Origin: JAIBJN01 sp963838795
GTDB taxonomy: Bacteria > Actinomycetota > Thermoleophilia > Gaiellales > Gaiellaceae
Reading direction: 5' to 3'
Assembly: GCA_963838795.1 (NCBI GenBank)
Contig: CAWISL010000007.1
Location: forward strand, 62,001-126,000
Length of the DNA: 64,000 nt
The notes below the pieces were generated by a model. It did no database searches. It saw only the letters and a list, made by a program, of their open reading frames with translations, and was not told where the DNA came from. Position 1 is the stretch's first letter, and every line of letters starts with the position of its first letter. A program made the translations under genes and the position numbers. This document shows positions 7,894 to 20,840 of the stretch, piece after piece.

Positions 7894-10800
7894 GTGAGGG
7901 TCTGTCCCAACTGTGGGGAGGAGAATCCCGACAAATTCCGTCTGTGCGGATTCTGCGGGGCTAAGCTCGTCCCGGACACCGCCCCGCAGGCGGCGCGAAA
8001 GCTCGTCACGGTCGTCTTCTGCGACCTCGCCGGATCGACGAGCATGGGCGAGAGGCTCGACTCGGAGTCGCTGCGCGCAGTGATGACGCGCTATTTCGAA
8101 GAGATGCGAACCGTGCTGGAGAGTCACGGCGCCCTTGTCGAGAAGTACATCGGGGACGCGGTCATGGCGGTCTTCGGGCTCCCCGTCGTGCGCGAGGACG
8201 ACGCGATTCGCGCTGTCGCCGCGGCGGACGGAATGCGCGCGGCGCTCGAGCGCTTGAACGACGAGCTCGAGGACTTCTGGGGCGTTCGGCTGACCAGCCG
8301 CACCGGCGTCAACACGGGCGAGGTGGTGGCCGGGGATCCGACCGCAGGAGAACATCTCGTCGTCGGGGACGCGGTCAACGTCGCCGCACGGCTCGAGCAG
8401 GCGGCAAGCGGCATGGAGATCCTGATCGGCCCCTTGACCTACCGTCTCGCCCGCGAGGCGATCGGGGTCGAGCCCGTCGAGCCGCTCGAGCTGAAGGGAA
8501 AGGCCGAGCGGTTCCCTGCATATCGGCTCCTGGGCCTCGCCCAGCCCGATGAGACCGCTCAGCGAAGCGCCGCCCCGCTCGTGGGCAGGGAGCGTGAGCT
8601 GCGCCTGCTCCTCCAGGAGCACATGCTGGCCGCCGCCGAGGGGCACTGCCGGCTGGCGACTGTCCTCGGTGATGCGGGCGTTGGAAAGTCGCGCCTACTC
8701 GCCGCGCTCAACGATTCGCTCGCCGGGTGCCTGCTGCTGCGCGGCCGCTGCCTCGCGTACGGGCGCGGTATCACGTTCTGGCCTCTACGCGAGGCCGTGC
8801 GGCAGGCGGCTGCCATCTCCGACGACGATACGCCTCACGCCGCCCTGGAGAAGCTCGGGCAGCTCATCGGTCCCGAGGCTCGGGACGCGGGTGTCGGCGA
8901 GCGCGTGGCGTCGGCGATCGGGCTCTCCGGCGCCCAGTTCCCCGTCCACGAGGTCTTCTGGGGCGCTCGCAAGCTGGTCGAGGCAATCGCCGCCCGCGGG
9001 CCGCTCGTGCTCGCGTTCGAGGACGTCCACTGGGCAGAGGCGAACTTCCTCGAGTTCGTCGACCACCTCGCGCAGGAGGCCGAGGGACCGGTGTTGCTCG
9101 TCTGCCTCGCGCGACCCGAGTTCCTCGAGTTCAGGCAAGACTGGGGTGAGCGGACCCAAGGGGTCCGAATCGCGCTCGAGCCACTGGATGAAGCCGAGGT
9201 CGGCAGCGTCATCGAAGAGCTGCTCGGCCAGGCTCAAGTCGATGAGGACGTGCGCGCACGAATCGCCACGGCCTCGGAGGGGAATCCGCTCTTCGTCGAG
9301 CAGCTGATCGAGATGATGGTCGAGGAAGGTCTCCTCCGCCGTTCCGGTGAGGTCTGGGTGGCCGCAGGCGATCTCTCGACGGTCTCGATGCCGCCGACGA
9401 TTCATGCGCTTCTTGCCGCCCGTCTGGAGAGCCTCACTGTGGACGAGCGGGAGGTCATCCAGGCGGCGAGCGTGATCGGGCAGCAGTTCGTCCAGGACGC
9501 CTTGGAGGAGCTGGTCTCCGAGCGCGTCCGAGAGAGCGTCCCCGAGCTCGTCGAGGCGCTAATGCAGAAACGCCTCGTCAGGCTCGAGCAGCGGGAATTC
9601 GCCCTGGAGCCGAGGTATCGCTTCGGCCACATCCTGATCCGCGACGCGACGTACCGCGGGCTCCTGAAGGCCTCCCGCGCAGTTCTCCACGAGCGCTTCG
9701 TCGGCTGGGCCGACCGCGTGAACGAGGATCGCGACCGGGCCGTCGAGTACGAGGAGATCCTCGGCTATCACCTCGAGCAGGCCTACACGTGCCTCACCGA
9801 GCTCGGCCCTCTGGACGACCATGGACGTGAGCTTGGGGTCCAGGCGGCGGCTCGCCTCTCCTCGGCGGGCCAGCGCGCATTTGCCCGCGGCGACATGCCG
9901 GCGGCCGCAAACCTCCTGCGCCGCGCGGTCGCGCTCCTGCCCGCCGACAGCCACGACCGGCTGACGCGCCTGCCCGACCTGGCGGAGGCAATGATGGCGA
10001 TCGGGGAGTTCGCCTGGGCGGAGACCTTCCTCGACGAGGCGATCGAGATGGCCGAGACTGCTGGCGAGCAAGGCCTGGCGGCGAGCGCCCGCCTTCTCCG
10101 AGTCCGGGTCCGTGGGCATTCGGCCGACCCCGAAGACTGGACCGAGCAGGTCGTGGACGAGGCCGACCGCGGCCTGCCGCTCCTCGAGGCCGCCGGCGAC
10201 CACGTGGAGCTGGCGCGGGCTCTTCGCATGCTTGTCTGGGCGCACGGGACGGCGTGTCGGTACGGGGAGGCCGCTGCAGCCGCGCAACGGGCGATGGAAG
10301 AGGCGGCGCTCGGCGGCGACGAGCGGCAACGGCAGCATGCCGCCTCGCAGTACGCGATCGCCGCCTTGTACGGGCCTACTCCAGTTCCCGAGGCAATCGA
10401 GCACTGCGAGTCGATCGTCGCCGATGCGCTCGAGGACCGAAGGACGCAGGGACTCGTCATGAGCCTGCTCAGCGGCCTTCGAGCAATGCACGGCGACTTC
10501 ACCACCGCGCGCGACCTCTACACACGCGCGCGCCTGATGCTCGAGGAGTTCGGACGCAGCGTCGTCGCCGCCTCCACCTCACAGCAATCGTGCTTGGTCG
10601 AGATGCTCGCCCAGGACCCTGCGGCGGCCGAGCGGGAGCTCCGGCGCGACTTCGCCGAGCTCTCCGAGATGGGAGAGAGGTACTTCCTCTCCACGGCCGT
10701 AGGCGAGCTTGCCCGCGCCGTGTACGCGCAGGGCCGCTACCCCGAAGCCGAGGAGCTCACGCAACTGGCCGAGGAGCTCTCGGCGGAGGACGACCTCACG

Positions 10801-11091
10801 TCCCAGGCCCTCTGGCGCTCGGTCCGTGCCAAGGCCCTGGCACAGAGGGGGCTCGACGGAAAGGCTGAGGAACTCGGGCGCGAGGCGGTAGAGCTCCTCC
10901 GGGGCACCGACGCCCTCGTCCTTCGGGCGGATGCGCTCGAAGACCTCGCCGAGGTGCTCGCGCTCCACGGGACGGAAGACGCCCGCGCGTACTTGGAGGA
11001 GGCGCTCGGCCTGCTTGAGCAGAAGGACAACGTCGTCTCGGCCGAGCGCGTGCGAGCGTCGCTTCGGGCGCTCGACGCGACCGCGGCCTGA
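7894..11091 (+). CDS. zinc-ribbon, class III cyclase, AAA-type ATPase and TPR regulator
   Basis: A 1065-residue multidomain protein. An N-terminal zinc ribbon (CPNC...CGFCG, residues 4-22) precedes a class III adenylate/guanylate cyclase domain of about residues 36-200, with metal-binding FCDLAGST (D44) and KYIGDAVMAVFG. Next come an ATPase module with Walker A GDAGVGKSRL at about residue 255 and a Walker B-like LAFEDVHWAE, and then a long helical tetratricopeptide-like C-terminal half. This arrangement is common in soil actinomycetes and is presumed to link nucleotide signalling to protein-protein control. Its partner is unknown. The GTG start is leaderless. It stands alone as a transcript. 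Confidence 0.9.
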   Translation: MRVCPNCGEENPDKFRLCGFCGAKLVPDTAPQAARKLVTVVFCDLAGSTSMGERLDSESLRAVMTRYFEEMRTVLESHGALVEKYIGDAVMAVFGLPVVREDDAIRAVAAADGMRAALERLNDELEDFWGVRLTSRTGVNTGEVVAGDPTAGEHLVVGDAVNVAARLEQAASGMEILIGPLTYRLAREAIGVEPVEPLELKGKAERFPAYRLLGLAQPDETAQRSAAPLVGRERELRLLLQEHMLAAAEGHCRLATVLGDAGVGKSRLLAALNDSLAGCLLLRGRCLAYGRGITFWPLREAVRQAAAISDDDTPHAALEKLGQLIGPEARDAGVGERVASAIGLSGAQFPVHEVFWGARKLVEAIAARGPLVLAFEDVHWAEANFLEFVDHLAQEAEGPVLLVCLARPEFLEFRQDWGERTQGVRIALEPLDEAEVGSVIEELLGQAQVDEDVRARIATASEGNPLFVEQLIEMMVEEGLLRRSGEVWVAAGDLSTVSMPPTIHALLAARLESLTVDEREVIQAASVIGQQFVQDALEELVSERVRESVPELVEALMQKRLVRLEQREFALEPRYRFGHILIRDATYRGLLKASRAVLHERFVGWADRVNEDRDRAVEYEEILGYHLEQAYTCLTELGPLDDHGRELGVQAAARLSSAGQRAFARGDMPAAANLLRRAVALLPADSHDRLTRLPDLAEAMMAIGEFAWAETFLDEAIEMAETAGEQGLAASARLLRVRVRGHSADPEDWTEQVVDEADRGLPLLEAAGDHVELARALRMLVWAHGTACRYGEAAAAAQRAMEEAALGGDERQRQHAASQYAIAALYGPTPVPEAIEHCESIVADALEDRRTQGLVMSLLSGLRAMHGDFTTARDLYTRARLMLEEFGRSVVAASTSQQSCLVEMLAQDPAAAERELRRDFAELSEMGERYFLSTAVGELARAVYAQGRYPEAEELTQLAEELSAEDDLTSQALWRSVRAKALAQRGLDGKAEELGREAVELLRGTDALVLRADALEDLAEVLALHGTEDARAYLEEALGLLEQKDNVVSAERVRASLRALDATAA

Positions 11092-11098
11092 AGAAGGG

Positions 11099-12076
11099 CT
11101 AGTGCATCTTCCCGTTGTGCGAGGAGATGAGAGTCGCGTCGAACCCGTTGCGCCCCAGGTCGCGAATGTTCCAGAGGCAGGGTCGCTCGCTCGCCGATGG
11201 TGTGGCCGAGCTGCAGCGGTCGCGAATGATCTCGAGCTCGCAGGTGTCGCAGGCGAGATAGAAGAGCGCGAAGTTCTTCCTCGTCTGCTTTGGTGACACG
11301 AACTCGTCCGGCCAGTGCAGCACGAACTGCAAGGAGTCGAAGGTGCCGGGAATCGTGGCGCTCACCCAGCCGCCGCTCCGGCAAATCTCGTCCTTCGGGC
11401 ACACGAACGGCGGGTCGTCGGTGATGGCGAGCTCGGCAGTGAGGTCGTCGTGCGCTGAGGGAATCTTCGAAAGTCCACTCTGACCTTCGTCCGCAGCACG
11501 CAGCTGCGTGGCGATGCCGTCCGGGACGAAGGACGACGCTCGGGGCCCTCCCGCGGCGAGCGTCGTCACAGGTTCGGAGACGGTGATCGTGTCCCCTTGC
11601 GGGTCGTTGCCTGGATTGTCGCTCCCCCGCTCCTTGACGAAGGCGGAAACCACGTTCCGGAACGCTCCAGCCTGAGTTGGCGCGCGCGCGACGAGCTCGG
11701 CCGTCGCCGAGGCGCCGCTTTTCAGCTTCCCGATCAGACAGCGTGCCGTTGCTCCGGCGATCGTGCAGTTGCCTGAGCTCGCGACCGCCGAATGAAAGGA
11801 GGCGCCGGGTGGCGCCGCGCCGCAATCGGCGCCGCTTCCGGATCCGCTGACGAGACACGCCGTGACGGTCGTCTGGGTGAGCTCACTCTTGCCGACGTTC
11901 TGGAGGGTCGCCGTAAAGGAGACGAACGTCGGTCCACCCGCGGTGGCCGCCGACACATCGACGGGCGTGTGCGTGACGCTGACGCAGAGCTGCCGGCCGG
12001 ACGGCGGCGGGCAGGGAGAGTCGGCTGCTGCCGCGCCCGCGCCTCCGAGCCCGGCAACCAGCAGGCCTCCGGCCAC
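11099..12076 (-). CDS. secreted protein with a CARDB/DUF11-like domain, function unknown
   Basis: About 325 residues. The N-terminus is hydrophobic and Ala/Gly-rich, with a likely signal cleavage after AAAA before DSPCPPP. Residues 30-160 form a Thr/Val/Ser-rich beta region (FVSFTATLQNVG, NTI-type repeats) resembling CARDB or DUF11 adhesion-like modules. The C-terminal half has four cysteines (CPKDEICR, CDTCE) and a WP-rich beta sheet that I do not recognise. The GTG at 12076 leaves no basic segment before the signal helix. The frame stays open upstream through ITRPGLAP, so the true start is unclear. It ends eight bases past the convergent cyclase gene. Confidence 0.65.
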   Translation of the reverse strand: MAGGLLVAGLGGAGAAAADSPCPPPSGRQLCVSVTHTPVDVSAATAGGPTFVSFTATLQNVGKSELTQTTVTACLVSGSGSGADCGAAPPGASFHSAVASSGNCTIAGATARCLIGKLKSGASATAELVARAPTQAGAFRNVVSAFVKERGSDNPGNDPQGDTITVSEPVTTLAAGGPRASSFVPDGIATQLRAADEGQSGLSKIPSAHDDLTAELAITDDPPFVCPKDEICRSGGWVSATIPGTFDSLQFVLHWPDEFVSPKQTRKNFALFYLACDTCELEIIRDRCSSATPSASERPCLWNIRDLGRNGFDATLISSHNGKMH

Positions 12077-12386
12077 GAGCGCTACGAAGATGTTGGGTGC
12101 GAGACCCGGTCGTGTGATCGCCGACCCCCTTGTGGGCGTCCGCCGATGCTGTCAGAGTGCGGCGGCCAGGTCAACTCCGTCAGTACGCTTTTCATGACTT
12201 GAACCTCGCGTGACGTAGAGAAAGCGCCTTTCACCGCGGCCGCGCCGACGACCAAGAGGCCTGGCGGCCGCCAACGCCCCCCGCCGGAGACGTCGGACGC
12301 TGGAGATCGCTGCGCGGGGCCGCACGTAGCGACCTCTGCGGCGTGGGCGAAGGGGATGGTTGAGCGAAACCGCTAGGCTGAAAGCG

Positions 12387-12629
12387 GTGGAGGACTACAC
12401 GAACAAATACACCGGCGAGCAGGTCGAGGTCGAGCTGTTCGGCGGCGAGTATCAGGAGGGCACTCTCACCGCCTACTGTGCCGTCGCCGGCATCCCTCAT
12501 CTCGAGCTCAACGGCCACATCCTCGTCCCCCTCCAGAACATCGCCTCGCTGCATTGCTCGAGCCGCTGTGACGCTCCCGAGCCGGACTGGCCTCCGCGCG
12601 GACTGGCCGAGAGCGAAGGCGAGCCGTAG
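12387..12629 (+). CDS. small conserved-looking protein, function unknown
   Basis: About 80 residues from the GTG at 12387. The start is chosen because TAGGCT (12374-12379) lies seven bases before it, the leaderless pattern. A TTG at 12360 is the alternative. The protein is mostly beta with acidic segments (EQVEVELFGGEYQEGTLTAY) followed by HLELNGHILVPLQNIASLHC, which looks like a small barrel similar in feel to Sm-like or DUF-type nucleic-acid modules, but I cannot assign it. It is followed 13 bases later by the M48 peptidase gene. Confidence 0.6.
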   Translation: MEDYTNKYTGEQVEVELFGGEYQEGTLTAYCAVAGIPHLELNGHILVPLQNIASLHCSSRCDAPEPDWPPRGLAESEGEP

Positions 12630-12642
12630 GCGGGCCGGCTCG

Positions 12643-13484
12643 GTGCGCAGCAGGCTCCTCGCCGCGCGCAACATCGCCAAGGCGCTCATCCTCTACGGCG
12701 TCGTCGCGGGCGGCCTCTTCGCCCTCGGCTGGTGGCTCGGGGGCGTTCGCCTCGGCAGCGTCTTCCTCGTCGTCGGCCTCCTCATGGCCGCGACGGTGTT
12801 CTGGTACGGGCCGCGCGTGATCCTCGCCTCGCTCGGCGCGCGTGAGCTCCAGCTCGCCGAGTCCCCCGCCCTGCACTCGATGGTCGAGCGGCTGGCCCTG
12901 ATCGCACGGGTCGAGCGGCCCAAGCTCTATCTCCTCGCCGACGGGCACCCGCGCGCGCTCTCGGTCGGGCGTGGCGCGGGCGCATCCGGGATCGCCTTCA
13001 CGCAGGGGCTCCTCACGCTCCTCACCCCGGCGGAGATCGAGGGCGTCCTCGCGCACGAGCTGGCGCACGCGCGCCACCGCGACTCGCTCGTGCAGACACC
13101 GGTCGTGCTGATCGCGGGCTGGCTCGTCGAGGCGAGCCGCATCGGTGGCTTTCTCGAGCGGGCGCTCCTCTTCGTCCTCGGCCCGGTCGCGGCGAGCATC
13201 GTCCAGGTCTTCCTCTCGCCGAAGCGCGAACTCGCCGCCGACCTCCGCGCCGCCGAGATCTGCAGCTCCCCCACCCACTCGCGGACGCGCTCGTCCGGAT
13301 CGAGCAGGCGGAGGAGCTCGTCCGCTTCCAGGGCAGCCCCGTCACGGAGCCGCTCTACATCGTCAACCCGTTCGAGCCGGTCGGGTTGGCGGCGATGTTC
13401 TCGACTCACCCGCCCGTCGGCGAGCGGGTAGGACGGCTCCGTGCGCTCGATCCCGAGTGGCGGGACAGGCTGCGCGCCGCCTAG
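12643..13484 (+). CDS. htpX: M48-family zinc metallopeptidase, HtpX-like (frameshifted near 13265)
   Basis: Membrane-bound zinc protease predicted to degrade misfolded membrane proteins. Two N-terminal hydrophobic helices (about residues 13-32 and 37-56), the catalytic HELAH at 138-142, a further hydrophobic pair, and the third-ligand segment KRELAADLRAAEI. The C-terminal part reads LPHPLADALVRIEQAEELV, ending in THPPVGERVGRLRAL, in a frame shifted by one missing base at about 13260-13268. With that repaired the length (about 280 residues) and the THPP-ER ending fit HtpX. It ends about 70 bases before the rRNA operon terminator, in convergent orientation. Confidence 0.85.
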
Positions 13485-13556
13485 CGATCGGCCTTCGCCC
13501 GCGAGCGCATCGTCCCGCCGGCGCCGGGGACGCTCGGAGCCATCGCCGCCCAACGA

Positions 13557-13584
13557 AGAGGGGCCGCCTCTCGGCGGCCCCTCT
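13557..13584 (-). terminator. rRNA operon terminator hairpin
   Basis: A perfect 12-base-pair stem (AGAGGGGCCGCC with its complement) with a four-base loop, starting eight bases beyond the 3' end of 5S rRNA. There is no long U-tract, but the position and strength fit an rrn terminator, and it would also stop the convergent htpX transcript. Confidence 0.7.
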
Positions 13585-13591
13585 CAAGATA

Positions 13592-13709
<118 letters not shown>

Positions 13710-13774
13710 ATTGTGAGGTCGGCGCGGGAACCCAGCGCACCCTCAAAACTCCATAGCGACTTTATGACGGTGTT

Positions 13775-16763
<2,989 letters not shown>

Positions 16764-17016
16764 ATGAAGAACACCGTGTTTGCCGCTATGGAGTTTTCAA
16801 GGTGCGCGCGGGCTGTCCCGCTCGAGAAGAGCCGGCCGAGGGCCGGTCTCTCAAAACTCAACAGCGTGTAGTGATCGTCGAGGTCGACATGAGTTCTAGG
16901 CGAGCCCGGACACCGGACGGTCGTCTCAGCGGCGCCAGGAATTCATCCTGGCTTTAGCCGAAACTTCCATCGACGGGCCGGGCGCCTGCGAGAGTTGGAG
17001 CTCCCGCGTTCCCTAG
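16764..17016 (-). other. 16S-23S spacer without tRNA
   Basis: About 250 bases. No tRNA-Ile or tRNA-Ala gene is present. It holds the downstream half of the 16S processing stem (ACGCTGTTGAGTTTTGAGAG, minus strand, near 16848-16868), complementary to a leader segment near 18697-18717, and the upstream half of the 23S stem near 16783-16799. The repeated GAGTTTTGAG or GAAAACTC motif is the kind of box used in RNase III cleavage and antitermination. Confidence 0.75.
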
Positions 17017-18563
<1,547 letters not shown>

Positions 18564-18696
18564 AGACCTTTCGCAGTCAGGCCTGAGGCCTGGTTGCTAA
18601 CGGTTCAGGTTCGAGCTTGAGCTCAAAGTCCCCTCGAGAGAGGAGACGGGTTCATTGACCTCGCGTGCCGAAGCGCGCGAGGTTCTCGACGTACAC

Positions 18697-18717
18697 GCTG
18701 TTGAGTTTTCAAAGACC
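18697..18717 (-). promoter_or_regulatory. 16S leader half of RNase III processing stem
   Basis: GTCTTTGAAAACTCAACAGC in the leader is complementary to GCTGTTGAGTTTT in the 16S-23S spacer near 16848-16868. Pairing would loop out 16S for processing. Confidence 0.6.
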
Positions 18718-18736
18718 AGCGCCGCACGGGCGGCAC

Positions 18737-18766
18737 GAAAAAAGCCTCCAACTCGCACGGGAGGCC
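18737..18766 (-). terminator. intrinsic terminator after tyrS, inside the rRNA leader
   Basis: GCCTCC and GGAGGC pair around a ten-base loop and are followed on the minus strand by TTTTTT. It would end tyrS transcripts. It also lies between the strong promoter at 18867-18894 and 16S, so rRNA synthesis would need read-through or antitermination. Confidence 0.7.
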
Positions 18767-18866
18767 CTGGGGAGAAGTGATACTTGGTCGTATCAGGCTT
18801 CGGCCGAAGGCTCTCCGTTGTCTCGTGGGTTGCCGGTTTCCGTGCAGCCGTTTAGACGGCCGACCC

Positions 18867-18894
18867 ATGATAGCAGCGGCGAAGGGGCTGTCAA
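18867..18894 (-). promoter_or_regulatory. strong housekeeping promoter (TTGACA, 16 bases, TATCAT)
   Basis: On the minus strand TTGACA (18894-18889) and TATCAT (18872-18867) are separated by 16 bases. It begins just after the tyrS stop codon and points at the rRNA operon about 300 bases away, so it is the likely rrn promoter. The expected transcript starts near 18860. Confidence 0.7.
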
Positions 18895-18914
18895 GCGAGG
18901 CTCGGAGCGGCTTC

Positions 18915-20081
18915 TCAGGCCGCGCGCAGCCTTGCGAACTGGCGCTTTCCGACCTGGAGCACCGCACCCTCGAGCGACGCTCGGGGAACGTCCAGATCGG
19001 CCGTCGGAGCGCCGTCGAGCTTCACCCCTCCCTGGGCGATCAAACGGCGGGCCTCGCTCGTCGAGAGCCCGAAGACCTCCCGGATGAGCGCGGGCAGATG
19101 CACCGGGTCGTCCGGTGGGAGGTCGGCCTCCCTGATCTCGTCCGGCGCCTTGCCCTCGCGCACGACCTTGGTGAAGTGCGCCTCGGCCTCTCGTGCAGCC
19201 TCCTCGCCGTGTGAGCGGCGCACCACGAACCGGGCCAGCTCGAGCTTCGCCGACATCGGCTCGAGCGCTCCAGGATCCTCCTCGGACTCCATCACCAGCC
19301 GGTAGTACTCCGGCAGGAGCTCGTCCGAGATCCGCATCGTCTTTCCGAACTGCTCCTCGGGTGGATCCGTCAGGCCGATGTAGTTGCCGAGGGACGCGCT
19401 CATCTTGCGACCGTCGAGCCCGAGCAGGAGCGGTGTCGTGAGCGCGACCTGCGGCTCGAGCCCGTAGGCCTGCATGACGTCGCGGCCGGTAAGCAGGTTG
19501 TAGAGCTGGTCGGTGCCGCCCAGCTCGACGTCGGCCTGGATGGCAACGGAGTCGTAGGCCTGCATGAAGGGATAGAGCAGCTCCGAGACGGAGATCGGCG
19601 TTCTCGCCTCGAACCGCTGCTGGAAGTCGTCTCGCTCGAGCAGCCGAGCGACCGTGATCGTCCGCGTGAGCCGGACGACCTCGGCGAAGTCGAGCTTCCC
19701 CAACCACTCCCCGTTGAAGCGGACCTCGAGCCGCTCGGGGCTCGTGTCGACGATCTGCGCCGCCTGCGCGAGATACGTCTGCGCGTTCGCATCGATCTCG
19801 ACGTCCGACAGGATCGGCCGCTCGCTCGACCGGCCCGACGGGTCGCCGATCCGCGTCGTGTAGTCGCCGATGATGAGGACGCCGACGTGACCCGCTCGCT
19901 GGAACGCCGCCATGCGCTGGAGCGGGATCGCGTGGCCGACGTGCACGTGGGGAGCGGTCACGTCGATGCCGAGCTTCACCCGCAGCGGCTGGCCCGCGCC
20001 CAGCTTCCGCTCGAGCTCGCCCTCCGGGAGGACGTCGACGGCGTTGCGCGTCAGCTCGCGGGTGAGATCGGGGACGGCCAT
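18915..20081 (-). CDS. tyrS: tyrosyl-tRNA synthetase
   Basis: Charges tRNA-Tyr with tyrosine in the cytoplasm. Class I synthetase of 388 residues: HIGH motif as HVGH (47-50), KMSKS motif as KMSAS (226-230) and a C-terminal S4 RNA-binding segment (about 330-388, STSEARRLIAQGGVKLDG). The family forms with a short insert (TyrZ-like, about 390-410 residues) fit. It ends just upstream of the rRNA promoter and terminator, in the same orientation. No T-box leader is visible upstream. Confidence 0.95.
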   Translation of the reverse strand: MAVPDLTRELTRNAVDVLPEGELERKLGAGQPLRVKLGIDVTAPHVHVGHAIPLQRMAAFQRAGHVGVLIIGDYTTRIGDPSGRSSERPILSDVEIDANAQTYLAQAAQIVDTSPERLEVRFNGEWLGKLDFAEVVRLTRTITVARLLERDDFQQRFEARTPISVSELLYPFMQAYDSVAIQADVELGGTDQLYNLLTGRDVMQAYGLEPQVALTTPLLLGLDGRKMSASLGNYIGLTDPPEEQFGKTMRISDELLPEYYRLVMESEEDPGALEPMSAKLELARFVVRRSHGEEAAREAEAHFTKVVREGKAPDEIREADLPPDDPVHLPALIREVFGLSTSEARRLIAQGGVKLDGAPTADLDVPRASLEGAVLQVGKRQFARLRAA

Positions 20082-20114
20082 GGCCGTCCCCGATCATAGG
20101 GCGCTCGGCCGTCC

Positions 20115-20840
20115 TCAGAACGGGTAGGGCGTGAGGCTCCAGGCGGCGGTCGCGTACCAGACGCCGAAGGCGAGGCTTCCGGCTCCGAGCACGGGGGCGA
20201 TGGTTCCGAATGCCGAGCGGACCGGCTGGGTGACGAGGGTCCGGCCGAGCCCGGCCGAGAGCACGGCCATGGAGACCGCCGTGAAGACCGCCAGGAGGCC
20301 CAGCGAGGCCACCGCCAGCGGCGTCGACTCGATCGACGCGACGAGGAGGATCCCGACGCCGGCGCTACCGCCCATGCCGTGCACGAGCCCGATGCCGAAC
20401 GCGCCATGGGCGGTCCGGGCATGCCGATGCTCGTGCGTCCTGTGAGCATGGGAGTGCTCTTCGCCGGCGTGGTGATGGGCGTGCGCGTGGAACTCGCCAC
20501 GTCGCCAGCGGACGAGCAGGCGGACGGCGAGGTAGACGATGACGATTGCGATGGCCGTCTCCGCCCCCTGCTGGACGCGGTCCGGGAGATAGCTGTCGAG
20601 AAGGAGGATGGGCAGCCCGAAGGCGAATAGCGTGAGGGCGTGGCCCAGCCCCCACGCCAGGCCGAGCTCGCGCGCGCGCCGGGACGCTTGATCCTGACCC
20701 CCGGCGACGAGAGTCGAGACCGCGGCGATGTGGTCCGGGTCGGTGGCGTGCCGCAGGCCGAGGAGCACCGCGACCGCGAGAACGATCCAAACGGAGCCGC
20801 CGCTCGAGAAGCCGGCGATCGTGTCGTCGAGTCCGAACAT
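20115..20840 (-). CDS. second NicO/UreH-type nickel/cobalt transporter family protein
   Basis: About 241 residues and six hydrophobic helices. The first helix carries the metal signature of the nickel/cobalt permease group: RHATDPDHIAAVS (H, D, H). A His-rich cytoplasmic loop follows (HAHAHHHAGEEHSHAHRTHEHRHAR, positions about 118-142 in shorter runs), then a GLVHGMGGSAG helix. These features indicate transition-metal movement across the membrane. Whether it imports or exports cannot be told. Its ATG shares one base with the stop of the preceding transporter (TGATG), so the two are translationally coupled in the DUF4331 operon. Confidence 0.82.
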   Translation of the reverse strand: MFGLDDTIAGFSSGGSVWIVLAVAVLLGLRHATDPDHIAAVSTLVAGGQDQASRRARELGLAWGLGHALTLFAFGLPILLLDSYLPDRVQQGAETAIAIVIVYLAVRLLVRWRRGEFHAHAHHHAGEEHSHAHRTHEHRHARTAHGAFGIGLVHGMGGSAGVGILLVASIESTPLAVASLGLLAVFTAVSMAVLSAGLGRTLVTQPVRSAFGTIAPVLGAGSLAFGVWYATAAWSLTPYPF

